From Mucilaginibacter gossypii (GTDB lineage: Bacteria; Bacteroidota; Bacteroidia; Sphingobacteriales; Sphingobacteriaceae): a stretch of DNA of 64,000 nucleotides. Positions 36,072-45,971 of this stretch are shown here, piece after piece. Made by a program: the position numbers and the translations under genes. The notes under the pieces were generated by a model. The model did no database searches, was not told the origin of the DNA, and saw only the letters and a list, made by a program, of their open reading frames with translations. The DNA lies in contig NZ_FNCG01000008.1 of NCBI RefSeq assembly GCF_900100945.1, positions 62,001-126,000 of the forward strand, given 5' to 3'. The stretch's first letter is position 1. Each line of letters opens with the position of its first letter.

Positions 36072-36079
36072 TATATTTG
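36072..36079 (+). promoter_or_regulatory. -7 box of the tRNA-Ala promoter
   Basis: TATATTTG is a perfect TAnnTTTG match 11 bases before the first base of the tRNA. It lies next to an inverted repeat (ATAGAATTT ... AAATTCTAT) that spans 36045-36076. Confidence 0.6.
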
Positions 36080-36090
36080 CAGCCCACCAC

Positions 36091-36164
<74 letters not shown>

Positions 36165-36175
36165 CCTTGATAATC

Positions 36176-36208
36176 AGGCATTTACGAAGCTCGTAAATGC
36201 CTTTTTTC
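36176..36208 (+). terminator. tRNA-Ala terminator
   Basis: AGGCATTTACGA and TCGTAAATGCCT form a perfect 12-bp stem with a 3-base loop, followed by a T-run. It starts 12 bases past the tRNA. Confidence 0.85.
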
Positions 36209-36442
36209 TTACTGATAAAACCGTGATAAAACAAAAAACGGTTTAAAATGGCATAAAACTTCAGCAAAATTGGAATACTAAGCTTTTATTAAAAGGCAAG
36301 GAAGGGAACATAACGTGTAAACGGGACATAGAATGTCTTGGCGCGAATCATGAAAAATGAACGAGTTTGTTGAAACTTTAAAGTTTGCGCCTTAAAAGAA
36401 CTAATTTAAACGCTGAATTTTATTAAAGATATTCCATAAAGA

Positions 36443-36643
36443 TTATGTCCTATGAGTAATTCCCGACCTACAACCTTCGGCATCCTCGGCTACCATACTA
36501 TTTTTAAGAAAGGCCGCCAAATAAATAGAACTCGACATTAATTTGGAATCATCATCTTGTTCAAGAAATTCGGTCATTGATAATAAATAGTTATCCTTCG
36601 TTGGCTGGTCATTAGACAGCGGCCAGCGAAGCGCTAGAAACGG
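36443..36643 (-). pseudogene. decayed gene fragment near the island edge
   Basis: A 66-codon stop-free stretch on the minus strand translates to protein-like sequence (ALRWPLSNDQPTKDNYLL, then SMTEFLEQDDDSKLMSS and SIYLAAFLKNSMV) but has no start codon at its head, where a TAG lies directly upstream. The end (EDAEGCRSGITHRT) looks less like natural protein. I read it as the remains of a gene that has lost its beginning and perhaps its end. The family is not recognised. Chance open frames of this length occur, so the call is tentative. Confidence 0.35.
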
Positions 36644-36711
36644 CTACATAATCAGCACATTGTGCGTGATTCATAGAGTATTGAAAAATGTTAAAATAAA
36701 GCGGCTTATAA

Positions 36712-36873
36712 TCAACCTTTTGGAAGCAAAGTTCTGAACTCTCCCTCTCCCAATCTATGCATCTTCAATCGGAAGATACTATCCAGGAAACCTTTATTGT
36801 CGCCTTTAGCAATGAAGAGCAGATCTTTGGCAGACAACAAGGTGTCAATATCATCGATCCCTCTCTTTGCACA
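36712..36873 (-). pseudogene. second decayed gene fragment near the island edge
   Basis: A 53-codon stop-free stretch on minus reads IDDIDTLLSAKDLLFIAKGD, then NKGFLDSIFRLKMHRLGEGE and FRTLLPKG before the stop. Charged and hydrophobic residues alternate as in a real C terminus, but no proper start exists. It lies 89 bases downstream of the 102-residue McrBC-linked gene on the same strand. It may be the remnant of a gene truncated at island formation. The family is unknown. Confidence 0.35.
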
Positions 36874-36961
36874 TCATAGTGAGAAAGATGCCATATACCA
36901 AGATAGCTGGTAACATGCTGGGGATATATACTGGTCGAGTTCCGGGTAATAAAGGCGTTTA

Positions 36962-37270
36962 TTAAGGCTCGTAAACCTCCTTCGGTAGCAAATGCAGCAA
37001 AGCGTAAATGGGGCTGTTTAAATGGGTGATGCCGAACGGCCGCAGCGCATCCGGCCCCTGAGTATATATCTCGGGATGTTGTTGTAAAATTTCAATCGCC
37101 GTCACCAGGCGTGCAAAAGGAACAGGTGTATCCTGCCCGGTTTCCCGGCTGACCACCACCGAGCTGCGTTTCAATGCCATAAAACCAAAGGCATTCAAAG
37201 GCGGCACCTGAGCGTGCTCCTCATCGATCAGCCGTTGTAATATGCGCCCTAAAATAATTTTCGCGTCCAT
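36962..37270 (-). CDS. 102-residue protein, third gene of the McrBC operon, unknown function
   Basis: The gene starts one base after the McrC stop, so the three genes are clearly one operon. The product is cytosolic and mostly helical, with a central segment (VVSRETGQDTPVPFARLVTA) and the end SPIYALLHLLPKEVYEP. No nuclease, helicase or DNA-binding motif is visible. Known McrBC systems are usually two genes, so this could be an accessory subunit, an inhibitor, or a separate small gene. I do not recognise the family. Confidence 0.6.
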   Translation of the reverse strand: MDAKIILGRILQRLIDEEHAQVPPLNAFGFMALKRSSVVVSRETGQDTPVPFARLVTAIEILQQHPEIYTQGPDALRPFGITHLNSPIYALLHLLPKEVYEP

Positions 37271-37271
37271 A

Positions 37272-38615
37272 TCAAACCAATTGAAGCAAAGTAGTTAACT
37301 GCTTGTTGAGCCGGGCCTTGAGCCCTGCAAAGTCGTTGATCGACCAGAACGGCACCTCCGCCGCGATGATCTGGATCTCCTGCCCGTCAAAAGCCGAACG
37401 GACATAAAAGGAATCCGGTTCCCGGCAGCTTTCGATGACGTTCGGGTAAAGCAGCAATACCTTCCGGCAGCCGCGGCGCAGGCCATAGGCAGTCATCTGG
37501 TACATATCACTTTGGGATACGCCCTTTTTGGGATCGCTCCAAAGCGCGCCTTCACGCAGTTTATACTTGGTATCGATGATCACTTGGACGGTATCGTCAG
37601 CCACAGAGGTCAGCAACAAGTCGTGCCGCATTTGAAAAGCGGTAACGGGACGTTCCACCAGCGATATACCGCCTTTCTGCGTTTCGGCCAGCCAGTCGGC
37701 CGACAGTTCCTGCCGGATAAAGGCGCTGATGAAATCCTCGAAGATCAATTCCATCGGTAACAGAAGGCTCCATTGCGGCTGTTCATAAAACTGGTGCCCG
37801 TATACCTCGCTGTCCAGCACCAGCCGGCAGCTGTTCATGACCGGCTCATAATCCGCAAACGTGCTGTTCAGCCGCACCCGGTTCAAACTCTGACTGCTGC
37901 AAGGTTCGTCGCTTACATCGTCCAGCACAAACAAGACCTCATCCAGTTTGGCCTGCGTCGCATAGAAACGTGCCCTGCCTTTCAGCAGGCGGCAGACATA
38001 TTTGATCACCCGGTTCAGTTGGTTATCATAAACCAGCGGCTCGTAATCGCATTCCAGGATATGTGCATTGCCGTAGCTGAAGCCTTTGGCCAGATAACGC
38101 TCAAAATTGATCCGGCCGCGGGGGACGCTCATCGAAACGCCCACCTCTTCGTACAACAACAGGGGTTTCGCGGATACAACCAATAAAAACTGTTCCGCCA
38201 TCAGGTTAATCAACAATTCGGGTAAACTGGAACAATCCTGCGCAGCTAGATTGACATCGGTAAACGGAAAACGCCAGTGCGGGCAATAATCCAGCCACCA
38301 GAACAAATGTTGCAGGATCAGCGAGGTATTCCTGTCGTTGAGTTCCAGCCCCTTAAATATTTTTGGATAAATCTCCAGTTGGAGCTTTTCGTTTTGAATA
38401 AAGCCGATAAAGTTCCGGGCACGGGCGCGCTCGCCGTCAAAGTTTACAAAACCCTGGTAGGAAGATCTTGCCGGACCCTCGGGATCAGCATCATCCAAAG
38501 CATCCCGGCCGGCATAGTTAGCCTGCCAGAGTGCTTCCAGCTGCGGGCGTAACTGGTCGCGCCCGCCGGTTTCGAACCAGTCGCCGAACTCAAATATTTT
38601 CGTCTGGGTTAGCAT
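37272..38615 (-). CDS. mcrC: McrC-like nuclease subunit of a McrBC restriction system
   Basis: The start at 38615 (MLTQTKIFEFGDWFETGG) overlaps the McrB end by 26 bases; an in-frame start further upstream would overlap more and adds a non-family head. The 447-residue protein shows the McrC pattern: an N-terminal DUF2357-like part with YEEVGVSMSVPRGRINFERY, and a C-terminal nuclease domain with VQVIIDTKYKLREG, where Asp and Lys belong to the PD-(D/E)xK site (about residue 348). McrC is the endonuclease subunit recruited by the McrB motor to DNA with modified cytosine. The McrB/McrC gene order on minus is as expected. Confidence 0.88.
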   Translation of the reverse strand: MLTQTKIFEFGDWFETGGRDQLRPQLEALWQANYAGRDALDDADPEGPARSSYQGFVNFDGERARARNFIGFIQNEKLQLEIYPKIFKGLELNDRNTSLILQHLFWWLDYCPHWRFPFTDVNLAAQDCSSLPELLINLMAEQFLLVVSAKPLLLYEEVGVSMSVPRGRINFERYLAKGFSYGNAHILECDYEPLVYDNQLNRVIKYVCRLLKGRARFYATQAKLDEVLFVLDDVSDEPCSSQSLNRVRLNSTFADYEPVMNSCRLVLDSEVYGHQFYEQPQWSLLLPMELIFEDFISAFIRQELSADWLAETQKGGISLVERPVTAFQMRHDLLLTSVADDTVQVIIDTKYKLREGALWSDPKKGVSQSDMYQMTAYGLRRGCRKVLLLYPNVIESCREPDSFYVRSAFDGQEIQIIAAEVPFWSINDFAGLKARLNKQLTTLLQLV

Positions 38616-41058
38616 CCTTTTTGATTTCTGTGACCTCCCAGCGGTAGCTGCTGTCACTAAATTTCACCTTCCAGTCCGAACCTTCGAAGATCGCACTCAC
38701 CTCTTCGCTCCGGTTATTAAAATATTCGCTCAACAGCGGGATCACCTTCTTTAACAAAATGTCTTCCAGGCTATCCTTACTTAAAAAGTAAGCGTGGCCG
38801 ATCAAATAATCCGCCGACTTTTTCTTTTGGTAGATCTGCTGGTTGATAAACTTCAGCAATTTCACCCGTTTCGGCTCCTGTTCCGCCTTCACCAGCACAT
38901 CCAGGTCAGGATAATAACCGATAAATTCAAAACGGCGGCGCAAAGCGATATCCAGCAGCGCGATCGATTTATCGGCCGTATTCATCGTCCCAACGATAAA
39001 CAAATTGGGCGGCACGGAAAAGTTCTGCTCGCCGTTGGGCAGCGTCACCAGCAAGGCATTCGCACGCCCGAGCCGTTTATCATCCTCCAGCAGCGTGATC
39101 AGCTCGCCAAACACCCGCGAGATATTGCCGCGGTTGATCTCATCAATAATCAGCACATAGCGCTTCATCGTTTCCTTCGGCCCGGTTTCCTTGGCCTGCC
39201 TGCTGCGCAGCTCTTTCACCAGCGGCTGGTAATAAACGCCCAGGCCGGAATTAAACTCACGGTTGCCCTCCACGATCGCCTGTAAGGTCGAAACGCTCAA
39301 CGTATGGATAGAGGGCGCCTTCTCCTTTTCAAAACGGATCGTGCCGTTCTCCACATCGGTAATAAAAAACTTCTTGCCCGAGGCCATGGTAACCGTCACC
39401 TTATCCCCTTTCTCCAGCGGTGCTACCAGTTCGGCAAACACCTCTTCGAAACCCCTGCCCAGGCTGCGCTTTTCGCGCGCGGCTAGGTAATTCGCCTTGG
39501 CCCTTTGCACCAGCTGGTAAAAGATCCCCTTAAAGGGCTTGAAGCGGAGCTCCTCGAACTCCGCGTCCGGCCGCAGGCCCACCATAAAGTCCTCGTAACT
39601 GTAGTTCTGGTGAAAGGTCACAAACTCGATCTGGCCCTCGCCCTTTAGGATATCAAAACGCTCCTTATATTGTTGATGATCGTCCGCCGATTCGCCGTCG
39701 ATAATCTTAACGGCTTCATCGATGGTGTGGTAGGTCTTACCGGTACCCGGCGGGCCGTACAAGATCCGGTTCAATGGCGGCAGATCTTCTTCATCGATTT
39801 GCAATTCGCTCACTTTCGGCTCATCCGTCACGAAATACAGATCTTTTTCGCGAAACACGTTTTCGTATTCCGGGTAAGCTTTGACATAAGCCGCCAGGAT
39901 ATCCTTGTAGGGCAGGCTGGGTGAAAAAGTGTCCGGCCGGAACAGGTTCTTATAAGATGGGAACAGGTAACTGGTATATTCCCAGGGTTTGTCCGCAATC
40001 CACTGTACCGCACGTTGATGCCGGTAAAAGGGTGCACCCGCATCATACTGGTAATCACCAATAATAATACCGATCCCCACCAGCTTATTCAGGCCGCTGT
40101 TCGCAAACACCACATCACCTGCGTGCGCCTCTTTAAACAACATCAGGTTCCAGCTCTGGTTAGACTGCGAATCCGCCGGCAGGTTCATCAACACATTGAG
40201 TTCTGCCCGTGAATTGACCTGGTCCAGGTCCCTGTCTAAATCTTTCTCACTAAAATCAATCGCTATGGTATTGCTCACGAGATCGCCCGCCCAGCGCGAA
40301 GCCTGCGGTCCCGGTGAATATTTATAAAAGGCACGCGTAAAACTTTCCGTCACTTGTTCAGCGGCATTATAATCACAAAAGAAAGTATCGTACAACTGCC
40401 ATATAGGTAATTCATCCGCATCAAACTCATGCGGCAATTCCGCGTTAATTACCTTTTTCAGGGTATTATCCTTGCGTTTCCGGCCTTTCCCTACATAAGC
40501 AGTATTGTCCCTAAAATAACTCTGTACCTCCGGGTCGAAGAACTCGACCTCAGCCAATTTCCATTCTTCATCACGCTCCAGGTAAAGTTGCAGGTCGCGG
40601 CTAACTGCTTCAGGTTTATCCGCCGACAACCTGATCTTCCGGTAATTCGTTTCCTCATTATAAAAATCGTCCGACAACAGCAGCTCTTCCGTTAATGCGG
40701 GATCAACAATCAGTTGAAAAAACGCTTTTTTATAAGGCCTTTTGATCGTAAAAATGATCAGGTCCAGCGGCATATAAAAGTACTTGATGGCCGCCAGCCA
40801 GGCACCGGTCATCCCTTCTATGGCTTCCTTGACGACCTTAAAATAGAGGTTACGGCCATCGTCGCCCCAATGCGAGGCCCGCCAAAGGTGGACCTGGCTG
40901 TTAGCGATCATAAACACATAAACCGGTTCAACCGAAAAATCCTCAATCGTGTTCAGGTCACCAAAATAACTGGTGCCTTTTTCCGCGTAATAATATGCCT
41001 TTGATAACTGATCGCGCGGCTCCTGGTTAATATTGATACGGCCAAAAAATAACTTCAT
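38590..41058 (-). CDS. mcrB: McrB-like AAA+ GTPase subunit
   Basis: The 822-residue protein has a large N-terminal specificity part. Residues about 300-350 (AGDVVFANSGLNKLVGIGII) resemble an EVE/PUA-type modified-base-binding domain. The AAA+ motor follows: Walker A LYGPPGTGKTYHTI (about 433), Walker B VLIIDEINRGNISRVFGEL (about 636) and the McrB signature VGTMNTADKSIALLD (about 690), then the arginine-finger segment RRRFEFIGY. McrB hydrolyses GTP, moves along DNA and activates McrC. The long N terminus is larger than in E. coli McrB, so the recognised modification may differ. Confidence 0.9.
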   Translation of the reverse strand: MKLFFGRININQEPRDQLSKAYYYAEKGTSYFGDLNTIEDFSVEPVYVFMIANSQVHLWRASHWGDDGRNLYFKVVKEAIEGMTGAWLAAIKYFYMPLDLIIFTIKRPYKKAFFQLIVDPALTEELLLSDDFYNEETNYRKIRLSADKPEAVSRDLQLYLERDEEWKLAEVEFFDPEVQSYFRDNTAYVGKGRKRKDNTLKKVINAELPHEFDADELPIWQLYDTFFCDYNAAEQVTESFTRAFYKYSPGPQASRWAGDLVSNTIAIDFSEKDLDRDLDQVNSRAELNVLMNLPADSQSNQSWNLMLFKEAHAGDVVFANSGLNKLVGIGIIIGDYQYDAGAPFYRHQRAVQWIADKPWEYTSYLFPSYKNLFRPDTFSPSLPYKDILAAYVKAYPEYENVFREKDLYFVTDEPKVSELQIDEEDLPPLNRILYGPPGTGKTYHTIDEAVKIIDGESADDHQQYKERFDILKGEGQIEFVTFHQNYSYEDFMVGLRPDAEFEELRFKPFKGIFYQLVQRAKANYLAAREKRSLGRGFEEVFAELVAPLEKGDKVTVTMASGKKFFITDVENGTIRFEKEKAPSIHTLSVSTLQAIVEGNREFNSGLGVYYQPLVKELRSRQAKETGPKETMKRYVLIIDEINRGNISRVFGELITLLEDDKRLGRANALLVTLPNGEQNFSVPPNLFIVGTMNTADKSIALLDIALRRRFEFIGYYPDLDVLVKAEQEPKRVKLLKFINQQIYQKKKSADYLIGHAYFLSKDSLEDILLKKVIPLLSEYFNNRSEEVSAIFEGSDWKVKFSDSSYRWEVTEIKKDANPDENI

Positions 41059-41099
41059 CGTAATAAGTAAATAGGTTTATAATAAAAATCACGTCAACA

Positions 41100-44000
41100 T
41101 TAAAGCGTACTAAAATCCAGTTTTGGCAAGCCCTCCACGATCTCGACCGTCCGCACACTCAGCGTAATGATACTCAGCAATAGATCCAATATATAAGCAG
41201 GCTTACCTACTTCCGCCGCCCAGTCATTCGGGTCATTCACAATCCCGCTTTCCTTATGCGTAGTGACCTGGTAACGTTCCATGATCCATTCAATCGCGCT
41301 TTTCCCGTTAACCGTATAACCATAAGCTTTAGCCGGTATATTTTCCACACTGATATACGGGTTATAAATTATGCAATCCTTTTCGTTCTTTTTCGGGAAC
41401 TTCATCTTATTCACTGTAAAATGACCTGTCTCCCTGCCCTTCACCACCACACCGTCATATGGTAATACCTTCTCATAGTTGATGTGCAGCTCTGCCAGTT
41501 CCCTGCCCGCCTTACTAAACTTCCAGAAATCACGCACGTCCTCAATCAAAGGGATTCGAGGCATTAGTTTTTTAAGATCATTGGAAAAGGTGTGACGATA
41601 ATTGGGGTTGTGAAAAATACCGTAGACATAGTAAAAAATATCTTCTTTATTAATAGTCTTACCGTAGATTGACTTTGCCCTATCCAAAATAAAATCACTG
41701 ATGGCATCCCGTCGGATAAACTCCTCTTTATCGCCTGTATCAAAAAGTCCTGGAGAATGATGATTTGACTTTTCGTAATAATAAAGTGGAAAGCATTGTG
41801 CTTTCTCGACAGCATCCAAATTGATTATAGTGTCAGAAATCAGAACTGAAAATTCTTTTGAGGAGCCGACCCCCGATACAGCTATAACTTTATTTACCAA
41901 TCCTTGACTTGGAAGGATTGCGGGTTGTTGATAGACACATTCATTAAAATCCCGATTGAAATAAAGGTATTCTTTTACGAATGGGCGATATAAACCGACT
42001 ATGATTGAATTTTGCGCAAATGCCCGCCTCTTGCCAGATTTTAAAGCTTGCTTAACTGCACGAGACCAACTTATCTGACTTGGGTCACTATTTAAAAAAT
42101 CTTCAATAACTATTTCCTTAGCCTGCTTGGATGCGTCCACAAACCTTTCAACTTCGTTGTTATAAAATTGAATGCTCCGCGACATATTTTGTTCAAGTGA
42201 TAACCTTGAAAACGAATAAACCCAAGCATCGCGATTAGTAACAACACCGTTTGAGTTGATATTGAAGTAGGTTTCTAAGTTTTTGTCTTTCCCGGCGACT
42301 GGTATATATTGTTCAAATCCTTCGTTGCGGTGATTAATCCAATCCCCTTCATTATTAGGTATAAGTGATTGCCATTTTAGATTCCCATACAAGATAGATT
42401 TAAAACTTTTAATTTTATGTAGCTTTTCTTCACGGCTCAAGTAATCACCTATATCGTGATAATTAATCTTTGCGTTTTCGACACCAGATCCCGTTTTTTT
42501 TATTAATAAAGTAATCGTGATGGGCGTTCGTGATCCCGAACCGAAAATCTTGCCGCCCTCTCTTCTTGACAGTTCTCCACTGGTTCTTTGATTTCCTCTA
42601 AGATCAAATACATAAATGTTAGAAAACTCCCTTTCAATAGATTTTCTAAAACCTGACGTCGCATTCCCATCGAGCCAAGACCCGTTCGATACAAAACAAA
42701 TAATCCCACCATCCTTACCCAGCCTGTCCGTTGCCCATCTAAATGCTTTAATATAAGCGTCGTATAATGCTTTATTCATGCTGGTCGTTGACTGCGACAC
42801 ATAGGTATCCGCAATACGCTGATCTAAACGTTCATAGACCTGGTTTTTGGCGTTATCGTTTTCTGATTTCTGTCCTACCGAATATGGCGGGTTCCCAAAG
42901 ATCACCCTCAACGGCGCTGAACGTTGCCGCTCCACCCTTTCGGAATTCTGAGAGAACATTTCTGAAAACAAGCGCTCATTGCCATCAGTCTCGCCCAGTT
43001 GAAAGGTATCTGTCAGACAAATCCCTTCAAATGACTGGTAGTCCGTAGCCTCCATCACATCGTGGTAAACATTTTCAATATTTACCGCGGCGATATAATA
43101 AGCCAGCAACACTAGTTCATTAGCAAAAATTTCAGATTGATACTTCCGCGGCAGGTCCTTTTTATCGATCAGGCCACTTTGCAACAGACGCGTAATAAAA
43201 GTGCCTGTTCCGGTAAACGGATCCAGGATATGAACGTTCTCGTCGCTTAATGACTGCCCAAACTCTTTCATCAGTACATCATTAACTGAATGGATAATGA
43301 AATCCACTACGTCAATAGGCGTGTAAACTATACCCAGCTTTTCAACCAATTTCGGGAAAGCGGTCTTAAAGAACTTGTCATACAGCTCGACAATGATTTT
43401 CTGCTTGCCTTCCGCATTATCAATATCGGCTGCACGCATCCGTACCGATTCATAAAACTTATGCAGCGTTTCATAGTCTCCGTCAATTGTTTGCGCCTCG
43501 ATCAGATCCAGCATACCTTGCATAGATTGCGAGATGGGGTTATTCTGTACAAAAGAATAGCCTTCAAACAAAGCGTCAAAAACCGGCCGTGTGATGATAT
43601 GCTGCGCCAGCATTTCGATTGATTCCAGTTCGGTAATACTCGGGTTGATGTTTTTACGCAGTCCTTCCAGGAACCTTTCAAAGCCATCACGGTGCACACC
43701 TTCCTGGCTGATCAGCAAGGTAATACGCTTAACCTGCCGTTCGGCAATCTCAGCCACGCTTTTGGCCCACTGCTCCCAGTAACGGCGGTCGCCCACCTTT
43801 TGTACCATTTTGGCAAAGATCACATGCTGCAACTGTTCAAACTGGATGGCCAGCTGGCGGTTCATCGCCTCCTGCGCCGCTGCCGCCAAACTGCCGCCTT
43901 CGCCGGCGACAGGCATGGCACCATCTTCACCAAAGGTGAATTCCGGCCGGCCCACTAATATCTGCTTCGGCTGCTTTTTATTCAGTTCAATTTTATTGAC

Positions 44001-45971
44001 CGTAGCGTTAAACCGGTCGTCATGCGCCCTTAGTGCATTGAGTACTGTCCAAACTACTTTATAACGATCATTGTCATCGAGCGCCTTGTCCGGCTCGATA
44101 TCCGATGGGATCACGATCGGAATAATGATATAACCATATTTCTTGCCCGGCGCTAGGCGCATCACCCGGCCCACCGACTGCACCACATCCACTTCCGAGT
44201 TCCTGGCTGACAAAAACATCACGGCGTCCAGCGAGGGCACATCCACGCCTTCGCTCAGACAGCGCACATTCGTCAGGACTCGGCACTGCTGGTCCTCCGG
44301 CTCGCTTTTTAGCCAGCTTAACAGTTCCTCCCTTTCCGGCGCCGCCATAGTACCATCGATATGCCTGGAGCTGACCTGCACCATCTGCTCGCGCTTCTCT
44401 AGTGGTAAGGCTTCGACATAGGTAGCTGTCACGTCATTATAACTGCTGGTGATCTTTTTAGAGGCCGCGATATTCTGGCAAAAAGCTACTGCGCGGCGCA
44501 TCGGCTCCGGGTCGGTCGCTGCCAGAATACCTTCATCCCCCAGCATTTGTTTCGACAAAGCATTCACACAGCCGATCAACTTGGACGCATCATCGGCGTT
44601 GATCTCGCTGTTCTCATCCATGATCATTTTCTGCACAGCCGGCGGCACATCCCCCTCGCTCAGTGTCAGGATCAGTACTTTATAATCGGTCAGCAAACCA
44701 CTTGCCACCGCCGCGCCAAAGCCTATCCGATAGATCTCTTCGCCATACAAGGCAGGGTCATCCATCGAACAAATCGGCGCATCAGCCTGCGCCGCTTTGC
44801 TTTTGCTGTCTGCACTGTAAATACGCGGCGTCGCCGTCATATATAAACGCTTTTTGGCTTTTATAAAGTCGTTATTGTGCACCTTCGTAAAAGCGGACTC
44901 ATCCGTACCGGCAATAGAAACGCCCGTTGTCCGGTGCGCCTCATCGCAAACGATCAGGTCAAATGGCCCAAAGTCCGGGTCCGCGGCCAGTAAAGCCGCC
45001 TGCGCCTCAGCGATCACCTGTATAGACTGGTAGGTCGAAAACACCACGGTCATCCCGGGGTGGCCACTGGCTTTAATATTTTCAAATTGTTTAACAATGC
45101 TTTTGATATCCGTCGACGCCGGCAAAGCCAGATCGACCGTACTCGTGTCGTTGGTATCCTCGGTTTTCGCTTTCTGGCGGGCGATCTGCGCATCCGAACA
45201 AATACAGATCGCATTGATCGGCTCGCCCGCATCCGAACTCCATTCCCTTAAAGTTTGCCCTAATAACGCGATCGACGGCACCAAAAACAGGATCAACCCT
45301 TTGCCATCAGTTTCATTTTCCGCGATCTTCAACGAGTTAAAGGTCTTTCCGGTCCCGCAGGCCATGATCAGTTTACCCCGGTCAGCGCTTTGGAAATGCG
45401 CATGCGTTTTCTCCAGCGCCTCCTTTTGGTGCGGCCTCAAGGTTTTCTTGGCCGTACGCGAAACCTCGCCATGGATGCCGTTCTCCAGCTTCTCCCAGTT
45501 CACCGGCGCCTGCTGCAATTCGAACAAATTCAGCCGCGTTACCGCCGGGTGCTGGTTGCGTATAGCTTCCTCGGCATTACTGCCCCATTTTTTACCCGTT
45601 GTATCGATCCACATCCGGTGGCTGAAACCAACTGTTTGCAGTTCTGCGTTTTTAAAGCGCCTTCCTGAAGTCGATAGAAACCCATCCACCGCCGGCTTAT
45701 CGATGGCTGTACCTTCTTGGTAACATTTACACTGGATCGCCCAGAAATCCCCTTCATTGGTCATGGCCACCAGGTCAATACCCGTATCACCGCCGCCCAG
45801 GTCGTTGCGGCCAAAAAATTCCGTCCACAGCCAGACGCGCTTAAAACGGTAGGCGAAACGCGGATCGGTAAGCAGGTAAGCCTGCATCAGCCGTTCAAAA
45901 CGGTCGCCCTTGTCGCGTTCGGAAAAAGAAACCTTACGGTATTTATCGAGAATTTGATTAAAAGAAGTCAT
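41100..45971 (-). CDS. Type ISP single-chain restriction-modification enzyme (LlaGI/LlaBIII-like)
   Basis: The 1,623-residue polypeptide carries every part of a Type ISP enzyme in order. An Mrr-like nuclease occupies the first 150 residues (GGGDTGIDLVA and WAIQCKCYQEG, near 80). A superfamily-2 translocase follows with Walker A MACGTGKTFN (about 205), VCDEAHRTTG (about 340), YMTATPR and QSVGRVMRLAPG. A helical coupler leads to an N6-adenine methyltransferase with ILDPFTGTGTF (motif I, about 913) and IFGNPPYSVG (motif IV, about 1025), then a C-terminal target-recognition region. One chain therefore does recognition, methylation, translocation and cleavage. The segment 41550-42700, covering the specificity region, is visibly more AT-rich than the rest. 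Confidence 0.9.
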   Translation of the reverse strand: MTSFNQILDKYRKVSFSERDKGDRFERLMQAYLLTDPRFAYRFKRVWLWTEFFGRNDLGGGDTGIDLVAMTNEGDFWAIQCKCYQEGTAIDKPAVDGFLSTSGRRFKNAELQTVGFSHRMWIDTTGKKWGSNAEEAIRNQHPAVTRLNLFELQQAPVNWEKLENGIHGEVSRTAKKTLRPHQKEALEKTHAHFQSADRGKLIMACGTGKTFNSLKIAENETDGKGLILFLVPSIALLGQTLREWSSDAGEPINAICICSDAQIARQKAKTEDTNDTSTVDLALPASTDIKSIVKQFENIKASGHPGMTVVFSTYQSIQVIAEAQAALLAADPDFGPFDLIVCDEAHRTTGVSIAGTDESAFTKVHNNDFIKAKKRLYMTATPRIYSADSKSKAAQADAPICSMDDPALYGEEIYRIGFGAAVASGLLTDYKVLILTLSEGDVPPAVQKMIMDENSEINADDASKLIGCVNALSKQMLGDEGILAATDPEPMRRAVAFCQNIAASKKITSSYNDVTATYVEALPLEKREQMVQVSSRHIDGTMAAPEREELLSWLKSEPEDQQCRVLTNVRCLSEGVDVPSLDAVMFLSARNSEVDVVQSVGRVMRLAPGKKYGYIIIPIVIPSDIEPDKALDDNDRYKVVWTVLNALRAHDDRFNATVNKIELNKKQPKQILVGRPEFTFGEDGAMPVAGEGGSLAAAAQEAMNRQLAIQFEQLQHVIFAKMVQKVGDRRYWEQWAKSVAEIAERQVKRITLLISQEGVHRDGFERFLEGLRKNINPSITELESIEMLAQHIITRPVFDALFEGYSFVQNNPISQSMQGMLDLIEAQTIDGDYETLHKFYESVRMRAADIDNAEGKQKIIVELYDKFFKTAFPKLVEKLGIVYTPIDVVDFIIHSVNDVLMKEFGQSLSDENVHILDPFTGTGTFITRLLQSGLIDKKDLPRKYQSEIFANELVLLAYYIAAVNIENVYHDVMEATDYQSFEGICLTDTFQLGETDGNERLFSEMFSQNSERVERQRSAPLRVIFGNPPYSVGQKSENDNAKNQVYERLDQRIADTYVSQSTTSMNKALYDAYIKAFRWATDRLGKDGGIICFVSNGSWLDGNATSGFRKSIEREFSNIYVFDLRGNQRTSGELSRREGGKIFGSGSRTPITITLLIKKTGSGVENAKINYHDIGDYLSREEKLHKIKSFKSILYGNLKWQSLIPNNEGDWINHRNEGFEQYIPVAGKDKNLETYFNINSNGVVTNRDAWVYSFSRLSLEQNMSRSIQFYNNEVERFVDASKQAKEIVIEDFLNSDPSQISWSRAVKQALKSGKRRAFAQNSIIVGLYRPFVKEYLYFNRDFNECVYQQPAILPSQGLVNKVIAVSGVGSSKEFSVLISDTIINLDAVEKAQCFPLYYYEKSNHHSPGLFDTGDKEEFIRRDAISDFILDRAKSIYGKTINKEDIFYYVYGIFHNPNYRHTFSNDLKKLMPRIPLIEDVRDFWKFSKAGRELAELHINYEKVLPYDGVVVKGRETGHFTVNKMKFPKKNEKDCIIYNPYISVENIPAKAYGYTVNGKSAIEWIMERYQVTTHKESGIVNDPNDWAAEVGKPAYILDLLLSIITLSVRTVEIVEGLPKLDFSTL

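Noticed and set aside
42489..42500. A8 run (T8 on plus) in the Type ISP gene as a phase-variation switch
   Set aside because: Runs of eight A are common in AT-rich Bacteroidota genes (here Lys-Lys codons) and do not by themselves suggest switching.
45097..45723. 208-codon open frame on plus inside the Type ISP gene
   Set aside because: It is antisense to the helicase domain, which has all expected motifs in the sense frame.
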